Source: Brachyspira hyodysenteriae ATCC 27164 (GTDB lineage: Bacteria; Spirochaetota; Brachyspiria; Brachyspirales; Brachyspiraceae). Taken from it: a stretch of DNA of 64,000 nucleotides. Below the pieces are notes generated by a model that ran no database searches, was not told the DNA's origin, and worked only from the letters and a program-made list of their open reading frames with translations. Made by a program: the position numbers and the translations under genes. Below are positions 1-9,608 of the stretch, in pieces. Location: contig NZ_CP015910.2 in assembly GCF_001676785.2 (NCBI RefSeq), positions 620,001 through 684,000 of the forward strand, in the 5' to 3' direction. Position 1 is the stretch's first letter; every line of letters begins with the position of its first letter.

Positions 1-81
1 GGCAAAGAACTTGGATATCCTGCAAAAATTAATAAAGCCGGATTTGGCAGAATGAGTATAGGCGGAAGGTATTATTTTTAA
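1..81 (+). CDS. C-terminal end of an unidentified protein (partial)
   Basis: The first bases read in frame for 26 codons and stop with TAA at 79-81. The visible tail ends in GGRYYF. A terminal aromatic residue after an alternating pattern is common in outer-membrane beta-barrel proteins, so a barrel is possible, but far too little is visible to name the gene. A terminator follows within 25 bases, which supports this being the true gene end. Confidence 0.55.
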   Translation, partial: GKELGYPAKINKAGFGRMSIGGRYYF

Positions 82-101
82 ATTGCTTCTCCTAATTATT
101 A

Positions 102-165
102 TAATTGCCTAGTATAATTATATAATTAAATTTTTTATATAATATATACTAGGCAATTATTTTTT
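102..165. terminator. Bidirectional intrinsic terminator
   Basis: A long inverted repeat pairs TAATTGCCTAGTATA (about 102-116) with its complement ending near 159, followed by a T-run on the plus strand. It sits between the partial plus-strand gene and the convergent oxidoreductase gene, so it can end transcription in both directions. Confidence 0.75.
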
Positions 166-181
166 ATATGCGATAAAATTA

Positions 182-1144
182 TTACCAAGTTTTTTTAATT
201 TCTTTTAGAATAGATTCTGTTAATTTTATAGTATTTACATCATCTTCAATAGATACAAATCTTTTATCTTTTCCCAATATGCAGTTAGCGAAATGTTCAT
301 CTTCTAATTTAAGAGGATTATCTCTATGTATAAATACTCTTTCTATTATAGATTCCTGCTTATAATTAATACCAACTGAAGTTTTTATATTACTTTGACT
401 TGCTGCTTGTCTATGTATAGTGATATCCTGAGTAGCATAATCTAATATAAAATATGCTTCTTCTGTACTGATAGCTAAAGTTCTTATTTTTTCCTGAGTT
501 ACTCTGCTTGCACTTATTGTTGCTATAGTTGAATCTTCAAATTCTAATAATGCACTTGCTATATCTTCATTTTTTGTTCTGATTCTTTTTCCGCTTGCTG
601 AGAATCTCACTATTGGTTTTTTCACCAAAGAAGTAACTATATCCAAATCATGTATCATTATATCGAATACAACTCCTACATCAGTAATACGAGGAGTAAA
701 AGGAGCTAATCTTCTAGCTTCTATTAAATAAGGTTTTTCTATTATATGATGAAGTTCTTGTACAGCACCGTTAAATCTTTCAACGTGACCAACTTGAAGT
801 ATAACATTCTTTTGTTTTACTATTTCTTCTAATTCTAAAGCCTGAGCATAAGTTTCTGTCATTGGTTTTTCTACTAGTACATGCTTTCCTTTTTCTACAG
901 CTTTTTTGGCTATTTCAAAGTGATATATTGTAGGGCTTGCTATTATAACAGCATCGGCATTATCTATAGCTTCATCTACACTATTAAATTTTCTTATATT
1001 ATATTTTTGAGATATTTCATTAAGATGATTTTCATCAGCATCGTATATACCTGCTAAATTTATATGATTTATTTGACTTACAACATTTAAATGGAATTGA
1101 CCCATTCTTCCCACACCTATAAGACTTATATTTACTTTATCCAT
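182..1144 (-). CDS. Gfo/Idh/MocA family NAD(P)-dependent oxidoreductase
   Basis: A 320-residue protein with the N-terminal Rossmann nucleotide-binding motif GVGRMG (residues 11-16) and the family's EKP motif (VEKPMTE, near residue 92), followed by the typical alpha/beta substrate domain. The segment DVGVVFDIMIHDLDI is the catalytic-region motif of sugar dehydrogenases in this family. It resembles UDP-GlcNAc 3-dehydrogenase (GnnA-like) enzymes of lipid A amino-sugar synthesis, but no partner aminotransferase is visible nearby, so the substrate is unassigned. The ATG at 1144 is preceded by AAGGA with suitable spacing. It stands alone, with a terminator downstream and the divergent fhs gene upstream. 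Confidence 0.85.
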   Translation of the reverse strand: MDKVNISLIGVGRMGQFHLNVVSQINHINLAGIYDADENHLNEISQKYNIRKFNSVDEAIDNADAVIIASPTIYHFEIAKKAVEKGKHVLVEKPMTETYAQALELEEIVKQKNVILQVGHVERFNGAVQELHHIIEKPYLIEARRLAPFTPRITDVGVVFDIMIHDLDIVTSLVKKPIVRFSASGKRIRTKNEDIASALLEFEDSTIATISASRVTQEKIRTLAISTEEAYFILDYATQDITIHRQAASQSNIKTSVGINYKQESIIERVFIHRDNPLKLEDEHFANCILGKDKRFVSIEDDVNTIKLTESILKEIKKTW

Positions 1145-1351
1145 TAATAAAATCCTTTTCTATAAATTAAAAATTAAATGCTTAAATAAATTTTATTTAT
1201 AATAAATATTTAAAACTTTCTAAAGATTATAATAATAATTTTACAAAATTCAATAATATTTTTTTATTTTATAAAATTTTATATAGTATCAAATATTTTA
1301 AAAGTATAGTATATTTGAATTGTATATAAAAATTATTTGATTGGAGTATAT
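1145..1351. promoter_or_regulatory. AT-rich divergent promoter region upstream of fhs
   Basis: About 200 bases of extremely AT-rich sequence separate the divergent oxidoreductase and fhs genes. I looked for a folate (THF) riboswitch fold and saw no conserved G+C-containing core. Promoters must lie here but no pair of boxes stands out. The GGAG at 1343-1346 is the ribosome-binding site that fixes the fhs start. Confidence 0.4.
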
Positions 1352-3013
1352 ATGAAAACAGATATAGAAATAGCTCAAGAGTGCAAATTGGAAAGAATAG
1401 AAAAAATAGCAGAGAAATTGAATCTGACTGATGATGATTATGAGGTATACGGAAAATATAAGGCTAAGATAGAATTATCATTATTAAATAAATTAAAAGA
1501 TAAAAAAGATGGAAAATTAGTTTTAGTAACTGCTATAACTCCTACACCAGCCGGAGAAGGAAAATCTACTGTTACAATAGGACTTACTCAAGGATTAAAT
1601 AAAATAGGAAAGAATGCTGTTGCTGCTTTAAGAGAACCATCTCTTGGACCTGTATTCGGTATAAAAGGAGGTGCATGCGGAGGAGGTTATTCTCAAATTG
1701 TACCTATGGAAGATATTAACCTTCATTTTAATGGAGATTTCCATGCTATAAGCAGTGCCCATAATTTAATATCTGCTTGTATTGATAATCATATTAAACA
1801 GGGAAATGAATTAAAAATAGATATTAATAAAATAGTATTCAAAAGAGTTTTGGATATGAATGACAGAGCCTTAAGAGATATAGTTATAGGGCTTGGAGGA
1901 AGTGAGAATGGTGTTGTAAGGCAGTCATCATTTCAAATAACTGTATCATCTGAAATTATGGCTATACTTTGTTTATCAAATTCATTAATGGATTTGAAAG
2001 AGAAAATAGGAAATGTTACATTTGCCTATGATATTAATGATAATCCTTTAAGAGTAAAAGATTTGAAGATTGAAGGTGCTGCATGTACACTCCTTAAAGA
2101 TGCTATAAAACCTAATTTAGTTCAAACACTTGAAAATACTCCTGTTATAGTTCATGGAGGTCCTTTTGCTAATATTGCTCATGGATGTAATTCTATACTT
2201 GCTACAAAAATGGCTTTGAAATTATCTGACTATACTATTACAGAGGCAGGTTTCGCTGCTGATTTAGGAGCTGAAAAATTCTTAGATATCAAATGCCGTC
2301 TTGCTGGTTTAAAGCCTAATTGTATTGTATTGGTTGCTACTATAAGGGCATTAAAACATCATGGAGGAGCCTCTGATATCAATAAAGAAGATTTAGAAGC
2401 TTTAACTAAAGGTTTTGAAAATCTAGATAAACATATAGAGAATATGCAGAAATATAATGTACCTGTAGTAGTGGCAATTAATAAATTCGTTTCAGATACT
2501 GATAAAGAAATAGAATGCATAACAAAACATTGCGAGAGTAAAGGTATAGATATTTCATTATGCGAAGTTTGGGCTAAAGGCGGAGAAGGGGCAATAGAAT
2601 TATCTCATAAAGTTTTGAAAGCAGCTTCTGAAGAATCAAATTATAAGCCTTTATATGAGTTGGAAAAAAGTATAAAAGAAAAAATAGAAACTATATGTAA
2701 AGAAATATATTCAGCAGGGGAAGTTAAATTTTCTAATAAAGCATTAAAAATGATGAAGAAAATAGAAAATATGGGATTCGGTAATCTTCCTATATGTATA
2801 TCAAAAACTCAAAAATCAATATCTGATAATCCTGCTTTACTAAATGCTCCTAAAGGCTATACATTAAATATTGATGAAATAAAACTTGCATCAGGAGCCG
2901 GATTTATTATTGCTATGGCAGGCGGTATTATAGATATGCCGGGACTTCCTAAAATTCCTGTGGCTTGCAATATTGATATAGATGAAAACGGTAAGATAAA
3001 AGGTTTATTTTAA
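1352..3013 (+). CDS. fhs: Formate--tetrahydrofolate ligase
   Basis: Cytoplasmic enzyme that joins formate to tetrahydrofolate with ATP, giving 10-formyl-THF for purine and one-carbon metabolism. The P-loop TPAGEGKST, the family signature [13 protein letters not shown] and the second signature [12 protein letters not shown] are all present, and the length (about 553 residues) is normal. The frame is open back to a TTG at 1337, but the ATG at 1352 has GGAG five bases upstream and gives the usual N-terminus MKTDIEIAQ, so I use it. Monocistronic, with a strong terminator directly downstream. The protein is complete with no obvious missing residue. Confidence 0.96.
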   Translation: MKTDIEIAQECKLERIEKIAEKLNLTDDDYEVYGKYKAKIELSLLNKLKDKKDGKLVLVTAITPTPAGEGKSTVTIGLTQGLNKIGKNAVAALREPSLGPVFGIKGGACGGGYSQIVPMEDINLHFNGDFHAISSAHNLISACIDNHIKQGNELKIDINKIVFKRVLDMNDRALRDIVIGLGGSENGVVRQSSFQITVSSEIMAILCLSNSLMDLKEKIGNVTFAYDINDNPLRVKDLKIEGAACTLLKDAIKPNLVQTLENTPVIVHGGPFANIAHGCNSILATKMALKLSDYTITEAGFAADLGAEKFLDIKCRLAGLKPNCIVLVATIRALKHHGGASDINKEDLEALTKGFENLDKHIENMQKYNVPVVVAINKFVSDTDKEIECITKHCESKGIDISLCEVWAKGGEGAIELSHKVLKAASEESNYKPLYELEKSIKEKIETICKEIYSAGEVKFSNKALKMMKKIENMGFGNLPICISKTQKSISDNPALLNAPKGYTLNIDEIKLASGAGFIIAMAGGIIDMPGLPKIPVACNIDIDENGKIKGLF

Positions 3014-3034
3014 AATAAAATAATTAGAGTATAA

Positions 3035-3063
3035 AAAAGAGCCATGATTTTCATGGCTCTTTT
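3035..3063. terminator. Bidirectional intrinsic terminator between fhs and the TPR/DG-repeat gene
   Basis: A perfect 13-bp stem (AAAAGAGCCATGA with its complement) closed by a three-base loop, flanked by A- and T-runs. It lies between two convergent genes and suits both. Confidence 0.85.
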
Positions 3064-3084
3064 ATTTTTATATTAATTTAATTG

Positions 3085-5919
3085 TTATTCTGTTGTTGCA
3101 TCTGGTAAGGCAGTGCCATCTGTAGTTGTATTTCCAGCAGCTGTATTATCTGTAACGGTGTCTCCTGTTGTATCGGCAGCTGTATCATCTGTAACAGTAT
3201 CACCTGCAGTTGTATCATCAGTTACTGCGGTATCATCAGCGGCAGTAGTATCTTCTGTAACTGTAGTATCATCTGTAGTAGTGTCATCAGTGATAGTAGT
3301 ATCTTCTACAGGTTCTGGTTCTGGAGGAGGCGGAGGTAATTTAAGATTATCAATATCCTCAACTCTTATATTTAAATCCATTCTTCTAATAACTGTTTTG
3401 GCAATCTCTGCTTCAACAGGCTCTCCTAAAGAATCAACTAAAGTTATTTCAGGATCTTCATTTCTGTATTGCTTCATTTCAAGTACATATCCTTCAGCAT
3501 CTCTTGCCACAGTAGTTTTATTTCTTCCGTCATTTTCTATATCTATAGAAACCCCGTCAGCTCTTACTTCATTAACAGTTGATCTTCCATCAGTGTAAGT
3601 TTTCGTAGTGGAAGTACTTCCATCTGCTTCTGTTGTTGTAGTTTCTGTGTTTCCTTGTATATCTTTTACTACTACTATACTTGATCCGTTAGGCTTTATA
3701 GTTGTTGTTATACTGCTGGAATCTGCTGCAACTACTTCTGTTACAGTACTTGAATCTCTGTTAAGAGTAGTAGTTTCTTTTGAGCCGTCCTGTCTTATTA
3801 CTCTTTTTATAGTAGTACCATCAGGCATTTTTATTTCGCTTATAGTATCTTCAGCAACTGTATCAGTTATTACTGTACCGTCTACCTTTTTAGTTACTAC
3901 TGTAAATGATCCGTCTTCATTATAAGTTTTTGTTATAATGCTTCCGTCATCGGATTTAACATTGTATGAGAATGTACCAGCACCTGCTCCTGTTGAATTT
4001 CTTTCCTCAACTCTTCCGTCAGGATAAACTATTTTTAAATTGCTTATTCCATTTGTATCTACTGTTGTAGTTCCTATACTTCCGTCTATGTAATTTGCTA
4101 CTACTACATAACTTCCGTCAGGATTTTCTGTTTTTACTATAACCGCTCCGTCAACTCTTCTTGTCTCAGTTGTAATATTTCCAGAATTATCCTCAGTTCT
4201 TTTTACTTCTGTACCGTCTAAGCTTCTTGTATAGAAGAATGCTCCATTATCATCCTTATAGTTTGTTGTAATAGAACCATCGGATCTTTCTACTACAAAT
4301 GCTTTGTTGCTGTCTAAAGTTTTTCTATTTATAAAAGAACCATCAGGATATAAAGTGTATTCAAAACTATCCCCAGAAGATGTTTTTGTATTGATAGTTT
4401 TTGAATTATCTATCATATATGTTTCTACTCTTTTATCTCCGTTTTCAAATAAAGTTTCTATTTCTCTTTTTCCATAAGGATATATAGTATCTGAAACTTC
4501 ATAATTGTTTGAATACATCTTTGTCTTTTCTATTTTTCCATTTTCATAAACTATTCTTACTCCGTTAGGATATATAGTTTCTCTTTCATAATCGAAATTA
4601 GGGAATATATTTTCTGTTGTTATGCTTCCGTCATTATTTGTATTTATCCTATAATTATTTGTAAAAGGCATAAATCTTATTGATGTATCATTACTTCTTA
4701 TAAGAGATATAACTCTTTCCAAAGATTCTTTCTGATAGTACTCTCCGCCTACATTAGTTAAAAATATTTCATAAGATATAGCGGCATTAGTTATTTCACC
4801 AAGTGCCAAGAAAGTATGTCCCATATTAAGATATGCACTGTAGTATAAAGCCCAAGTATTATATGCATCTACTGAAGCTATATTTGTTTTTATTTCTACC
4901 ATGTTTCCATTGGTATCCATAACATTAGTCATTATAACTATATTTGTTACAATGAATGGATTTTCCTCTGTTATTACATAAGTAGAACCTGTAACTGTAG
5001 AATTTGTATTCATAGTTACAGTATTTGAGTCTCCTACTGCTGCTTCATTAGTTACATTGTCTGGAGGGAGTGAGGTTTCTGAAACAGAAGGATCTACTAC
5101 CTCTAAATTAAAATTAGGATTTGATTCAAATATTACTGTTGTATTTGTAAATTCATAATTATTTGTATATGTATTTGTTATAACTACATTTGTAAATAGT
5201 GGAAGTTTTGTAAATGTGTTATCTAATGTATTTTTTATATTTTCATTTGCAATATTAAGATTATTTATTGCATCAGATATTGCATTAGTATCAGATGATA
5301 AATTTGTTGATACGGTATTTGTAGTTATGGCTGGAGTTGATATATTAGTTGATATAAATTCATTTGTTAATGTTTCATTTGATCCTATAGACATATTAGT
5401 CATAGATTCATTAGAAGCAGTATTGTCAACTTCAAATATAAATATTGTATTTGTTACTACATTTTGTGAAACCGTATAATTAGTTAATACTTCATGATTT
5501 AATTTAGTTGTATATGGTGAATGAAGTCTTTCTATGGATCTGTTATACCAAAGCAAAGCATCTTCATAATTTTTTAATTGATAGTATGAGTTTGCTATAT
5601 TATTACAATATGAATATGAATCATTGATATCAAATGCTAATTTATAATAATTTATAGCATTTTCATATTGTTTATCTTGGAAATAGCATGCTCCTATATA
5701 ATAATAAAGCATATCATTTGTTGATAATGGTCTTCTTTTCAAATATAAAAGAAATGCTTCTCTTGCAAAATTATATTTTTTTTGGAAGAAAAGTTTTTCT
5801 GCATTATAAAATTCTCTGTCAATATTTCTTTCATCATTTGGAGCAGCATTCTGTGCCAATAACATAGATGATAATGATATGAAAATAGATATTATAATTA
5901 TTGAAAGAATTTTTTTCAT
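3085..5919 (-). CDS. Large exported TPR and DG-repeat protein with acidic Thr/Asp tail
   Basis: A 944-residue protein. Residues 1-22 form a signal peptide (MKKILSIIIISIFISLSSML). Residues about 30-135 are TPR-like helices (AEKLFFQKKYNFAREAFLLY, YYIGACYFQDKQYENAINYY). Next comes an Asn/Thr/Val-rich linker, another TPR-like stretch near 355-405, then from about 430 to 830 many short repeats of the form PDGS/VDGT/ENGD every 15-20 residues, predicted to be beta-strand. The repeats recall the G-box (Tcp10_C) type of DG repeats or toxin-like beta-repeats. A proline patch (PPPPPEPEPVED) leads into a low-complexity tail of TDDTT-type repeats. Location is probably periplasm or outer surface; the function is unknown. 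It is monocistronic. Confidence 0.8.
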   Translation of the reverse strand: MKKILSIIIISIFISLSSMLLAQNAAPNDERNIDREFYNAEKLFFQKKYNFAREAFLLYLKRRPLSTNDMLYYYIGACYFQDKQYENAINYYKLAFDINDSYSYCNNIANSYYQLKNYEDALLWYNRSIERLHSPYTTKLNHEVLTNYTVSQNVVTNTIFIFEVDNTASNESMTNMSIGSNETLTNEFISTNISTPAITTNTVSTNLSSDTNAISDAINNLNIANENIKNTLDNTFTKLPLFTNVVITNTYTNNYEFTNTTVIFESNPNFNLEVVDPSVSETSLPPDNVTNEAAVGDSNTVTMNTNSTVTGSTYVITEENPFIVTNIVIMTNVMDTNGNMVEIKTNIASVDAYNTWALYYSAYLNMGHTFLALGEITNAAISYEIFLTNVGGEYYQKESLERVISLIRSNDTSIRFMPFTNNYRINTNNDGSITTENIFPNFDYERETIYPNGVRIVYENGKIEKTKMYSNNYEVSDTIYPYGKREIETLFENGDKRVETYMIDNSKTINTKTSSGDSFEYTLYPDGSFINRKTLDSNKAFVVERSDGSITTNYKDDNGAFFYTRSLDGTEVKRTEDNSGNITTETRRVDGAVIVKTENPDGSYVVVANYIDGSIGTTTVDTNGISNLKIVYPDGRVEERNSTGAGAGTFSYNVKSDDGSIITKTYNEDGSFTVVTKKVDGTVITDTVAEDTISEIKMPDGTTIKRVIRQDGSKETTTLNRDSSTVTEVVAADSSSITTTIKPNGSSIVVVKDIQGNTETTTTEADGSTSTTKTYTDGRSTVNEVRADGVSIDIENDGRNKTTVARDAEGYVLEMKQYRNEDPEITLVDSLGEPVEAEIAKTVIRRMDLNIRVEDIDNLKLPPPPPEPEPVEDTTITDDTTTDDTTVTEDTTAADDTAVTDDTTAGDTVTDDTAADTTGDTVTDNTAAGNTTTDGTALPDATTE

Positions 5920-5964
5920 AATGATATGATCCTCTTTATCTTTTAAGGATAATATTTAAAACTA

Positions 5965-6387
5965 TCAATTTTTTATATAGTCAAAATAATGATTAAATAG
6001 TGAATAAAGTATATATTCACTGTATCCTCTTACCTTTTTATCTTTATCTAAAACATCATTTAAAAATTCAAAAGTTTGTTCATTTGGATTTTCTACGTAA
6101 TAAATCCTCTCTTTAGATATGGAATTACTTTCATTTTTTATCATTTTTATGATTGAAAGTTCTTTTAATCTATCTTTTTTATCTTCTCTGCTTGCCTGAT
6201 ATGAGAATAGACGTTTTACTAAGTTTTCAAATACTATTTTATTATACATAACGGCTCTTCTTACATCTGTATCAACACTTCCGTCATAATTATTGATTTC
6301 ACTATCAAATATTGCTATAGATATTGCAGATTTAATATCAGCAAATACTGCTTTTTCTTCTTTTAATTTAAATTTTTTACTAGACAT
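5965..6387 (-). CDS. Hypothetical protein, 140 aa
   Basis: A soluble, highly charged, mostly helical protein (Lys/Glu/Asp-rich) with no signal peptide, membrane segment or motif that I recognise. It lies 45 bases upstream of the TPR/DG-repeat gene in the same direction, so the two may be co-transcribed. The size and helical nature made me think of NusB-like folds, but no characteristic NusB residues are seen. AAAGGTGA lies upstream of the start. Function unknown. Confidence 0.65.
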   Translation of the reverse strand: MSSKKFKLKEEKAVFADIKSAISIAIFDSEINNYDGSVDTDVRRAVMYNKIVFENLVKRLFSYQASREDKKDRLKELSIIKMIKNESNSISKERIYYVENPNEQTFEFLNDVLDKDKKVRGYSEYILYSLFNHYFDYIKN

Positions 6388-6509
6388 AATATTAGAAAAT
6401 ATTCACCTTTGTTTAAAATATGAGTCATATTGAATATCGACAAAGTTAAAAATTTAATTAGATTAAAAATTTAATTTAGATAATAGTTATAGTATCAAAA
6501 TATAGTAAA

Positions 6510-6547
6510 ATAAAAAACCCCTTCCATAAAATAATTATGGAAGGGGG
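6510..6547 (-). terminator. Intrinsic terminator downstream of cstA
   Basis: A 12-bp stem CCCCTTCCATAA (6519-6530) pairs with 6536-6547. On the minus strand it is followed by a T-run (6513-6518), so it ends cstA transcription. Confidence 0.85.
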
Positions 6548-6567
6548 AAATTCTATATTAAATAAAA

Positions 6568-8234
6568 TTATTTGTTTTTAATAGGATCATTAGGGTTGGA
6601 AGCAGTTTCTTTAGACAATCCGCGAGCCCATTGACCAGTGATGAATAATTCAACAACAGCCAATATGATCATAACAGCAGCTATAGCAGCTAATACATAA
6701 CCATCAAAAGTAGCTTTCATAATGTTAGTATAAACAACTAAAGCTAAAGCTGAAAGAGTAACTGCGAACATGAAAGTCAAAGGAATGATATTTTCCCAAG
6801 AAGTTCTTTTCTGACGATTTTTTATCCAAGCAGCAACTGCTAATAATGATAAACCAGCTAATAATTGGTTAGCACTTCCGAATATAGGCCAAATTCTAGC
6901 ATAACCGTAAAGAGTAAATCCTAAAGAGAATAGAACTGTAATACCAGTAGCTATATAAGGATTAGTTAAGAAAGTTTTATGTACTCTTCCGTCAGCACCA
7001 GTATATTCACCTAATTCCTGTATTAAGTATCTTCCTATACGAGTAGCACTGTCTAAAGAAGTTAAAGCAAAAGAAGCAAATGCTAAAGTAACGAAAGTTT
7101 TACCCATACTTAGAGGAACTCCGAAAGAAGTCATGAAAGTAGCAACACCAGTAGCGAATCTAGCAGCAGGAGTACCTTCACCGTTACCAGCAACAGCTGA
7201 AACACTCATTAAAGCTACTATAGCAACTATACCTTCAATAAGCATAGCGCCGTATCCTACTAATTTTGCATCTTTTTCACTGTTAAGCTGTTTAGCACTA
7301 GTACCAGAGCTAACAAGAGCATGGAAACCAGATATAGCACCGCAAGCAACAGTAATGAAAAGTATTGGGAATAAATAGTTACCTTCACTAGGCATAAAGC
7401 TAGTAAATGCAGGAGTTTGTACAGCAGGTCTCATTATAACCAAACCTACAACACCGCCTACAACCATAGCATAAAGCAAGAATGAAGACAAATAGTCTCT
7501 AGGCTGTAACAATATCCAAACAGGCATTAAAGAAGCTAATATTTGTAAATAACTAATATTATTTGCCAATGTACTTTTTCCAAAGTTAAGAATGGGAATT
7601 TATCAGAAATGAAAATAATAGCAGCTAATAATACTACTCCCACAATTGTAGAAACAGCAACGCTAGCACCTCTTCTATATACTAAAAATCCAAATAATAA
7701 AGCTAAAACGATAAATAACATACTAGCAGTACCTGCAGCAGCAGATTCTCTGTAGTTGTCAACGTTTACTGCAAAAGTACCAGCAGTAATATCTAGGAAT
7801 GCAGCTACTACTAAACAAATAGTAATAAATGCATAAAGAGTAAACATTATTTTACCTTTTTGGCTAACATTATGTCTTATAACTTCACCAATAGATTTAC
7901 CTTCATGTCTTAAAGAAGCAACTAATGAACCGTAATCATGTACTCCTCCAAAGAATACACATCCGAATATTATCCATAGATATACTGGGAGCCATCCGAA
8001 CATAGTAGCAATAATCGGACCAGTGATAGGACCGGCACCGGCTATTGAAGAGAAGTGGTGTCCCAATAGAACTTTGGCATCAGTAGGTACATAGTCTTTA
8101 CCGTCATTAAGAGTATGAGCAGGTGTTTTTTTGCCAGGGTCGATACCCCATTTCTTTGCTAAATATGAACCATAAGTAATATAGGCTACAAAAAATATGA
8201 TCATACCTAACAATAGAAGAATGAAAGCATTCAT
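6568..8234 (-). pseudogene. cstA: Carbon starvation protein CstA-type transporter, split by a one-base frameshift
   Basis: Polytopic inner-membrane transporter of the CstA family (peptide or pyruvate uptake). The N-terminal part (8234 down to 7536) carries LLGHHFSSIAGAGPITGP and GCVFFGGVHDYG; the C-terminal part (up to 7569, down to 6568) carries PVWILLQPRDYLSS and the remaining membrane helices. The first frame ends in VIYKY and a stop at 7536-7538; the second continues as QILASLMPVW. Adding one A to the AAA run (plus-strand TTT 7542-7544) gives VIYKILASLMPVW, matching the family motif seen in E. coli CstA (VIYGFIASVLPVW). So one base is missing, as a real mutation or an assembly error. The intact product would have about 555 residues. 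AAGGAGAT precedes the start. Downstream of an unknown gene by 35 bases. Confidence 0.85.
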
Positions 8235-8269
8235 TTTTTATCTCCTTTTTTTTTATTTTTTATAACTTC

Positions 8270-8794
8270 CTAAAAATCCGAAAGAAGAAGTTTTAATTCT
8301 TTCTTACGCATTTTAGGTAGATATACATTTTTATCTGTCATAGACACTATAGCATATTGTGTTTCTGACCATCCATGAAATAATAACTTGTAATTAACCT
8401 TATAAAAGAATTTTTTTGTTATTTTTTCCCATTCTTTATCTAAAGGGCTTTCTGTTACTAATATACCTGTTATTAAACTTCTTTTATGAAATTTATTAGG
8501 ATTTGATAGTATAGGTGTTAATCTAATAAGCATATCTTGGAAATTTTCTATATCTTCTTTCTTTAATTCTTTAATAAATCTCAAAAGCATATGCTCAAAT
8601 ACAGAATAACCTTCATAAACTGTAGATTTAGTTATAAACGACTTGAAAAAATCGTTTCTGTGAAAGGCATAAAGATCAAAATATTCATCTTCTTTTGTAA
8701 TTTCATACTCTAAATCAAAATGTCTCATGAGCTTTTCTGAAACATTGAATATGTATTTTTTTACATTCTCATTATCGATGTGAAGTTTAGCCAT
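8270..8794 (-). CDS. Hypothetical protein, 174 aa, upstream of cstA
   Basis: A soluble, charged protein with many aromatic residues and no signal peptide or membrane helix. I do not recognise a domain. It is 35 bases upstream of cstA in the same direction and has its own perfect consensus promoter, so the pair probably forms an operon; a regulatory or accessory role for the transporter is only a guess from position. AGAGGA precedes the ATG at 8794 with good spacing. Confidence 0.7.
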   Translation of the reverse strand: MAKLHIDNENVKKYIFNVSEKLMRHFDLEYEITKEDEYFDLYAFHRNDFFKSFITKSTVYEGYSVFEHMLLRFIKELKKEDIENFQDMLIRLTPILSNPNKFHKRSLITGILVTESPLDKEWEKITKKFFYKVNYKLLFHGWSETQYAIVSMTDKNVYLPKMRKKELKLLLSDF

Positions 8795-8814
8795 TTTTCC
8801 TCTCCATGCTATAT

Positions 8815-8842
8815 ATTATATAAAGTTTTTTTTCATTGTCAA
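8815..8842 (-). promoter_or_regulatory. Perfect sigma-70-type promoter for the hypothetical gene and cstA
   Basis: On the minus strand TTGACA (8842-8837) and TATAAT (8820-8815) are separated by 16 bases. Both boxes match consensus exactly. The predicted start of transcription, near 8808, leaves a leader of only about 14 bases before the gene start at 8794, just enough for the ribosome-binding site. Confidence 0.75.
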
Positions 8843-9013
8843 GTTACTATACATACTAAATAGTAATTGTTATTATTTAAAAATATTTTTATTGTTTATA
8901 TAAAACATATTAATCATATAATTATTATATATTGTTTGTCTTTATAATTTTAGTTATATAAGTATTATATTTACTAATATATATATAAAATTATATAATA
9001 TATTTCTCATTAA

Positions 9014-9607
9014 TTAATAATTTGAAATGCATGATAAAATATCTTTCATTTTATTCATAGCTAATGCTCTATGACTCATAGAATTTTTTTCTTCTAAACT
9101 CATTTCAGCATATGTAACATTATATCCGTCAGGCTGAAATATAGGGTCATACCCGAAACCATCAAAACCTCTTGGATTTTCTATTATTTTACCATTAACT
9201 CTTCCTTCAACTGCTATATAATAATTATCATCCAATACGCAAACAGCAGAAGTTATAAAATATGCAGTTCTATCTTTTTTATCCTTTAATTCATCTAAAA
9301 GCATCTGCATTTTTTCTTTATATCCCAAATTTTCTCCGCCGTATCTAGCTGAATATATTCCTGGTTTTCCTCCAAGAGCATTAACGCATAGTCCTGAATC
9401 ATCTGCCAAAGATGGTAATTTAGTATGATTATATACTGTTTTTGCTTTTATAAGAGAATTTTCTATGAATGTGCTGCCGTCTTCTATTATTTCACCTATA
9501 TCTGAAGGCATTGATAATATTTCTTTTATAACAGTTCCTTTAAATAGCGATTCTATTTCTTTTAATTTATGTTTATTTGCTGTTGCTATTACTAATTTTT
9601 CAAGCAT
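9014..9607 (-). CDS. rdgB: Non-canonical purine NTP pyrophosphatase (RdgB/HAM1 family)
   Basis: House-cleaning enzyme that hydrolyses dITP, XTP and ITP to monophosphates so that deaminated purines do not enter nucleic acids. Family motifs: ATANKHKLKEI at residues 8-18 for nucleotide binding, SLADDSGLCVNALGGKPG with the metal-binding acidic pair, the SARYGGE loop, GFGYDPIF, and the C-terminal SHRALA. Length of 197 is typical. The start lies one base after the stop of the upstream GyrI-like gene and uses AAAGGAAA as its ribosome site, so the two are co-transcribed. Confidence 0.95.
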   Translation of the reverse strand: MLEKLVIATANKHKLKEIESLFKGTVIKEILSMPSDIGEIIEDGSTFIENSLIKAKTVYNHTKLPSLADDSGLCVNALGGKPGIYSARYGGENLGYKEKMQMLLDELKDKKDRTAYFITSAVCVLDDNYYIAVEGRVNGKIIENPRGFDGFGYDPIFQPDGYNVTYAEMSLEEKNSMSHRALAMNKMKDILSCISNY

Positions 9608-9608
9608 A

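Noticed and set aside
1145-1351. THF riboswitch before fhs
   Set aside because: The leader is nearly pure A/T without the conserved G+C core.
3113-3925. Plus-strand frames opposite the DG-repeat gene
   Set aside because: They mirror the low-complexity Thr/Asp/Val codons of the minus-strand gene; Ser/Val-rich, no ribosome site and no independent motif.
7536-7569. Programmed -1 frameshift in cstA
   Set aside because: There is no slippery heptamer at the junction (the minus strand reads TTACAAATATTAG) and no strong downstream stem; a missing A in a short A-run explains it more simply.
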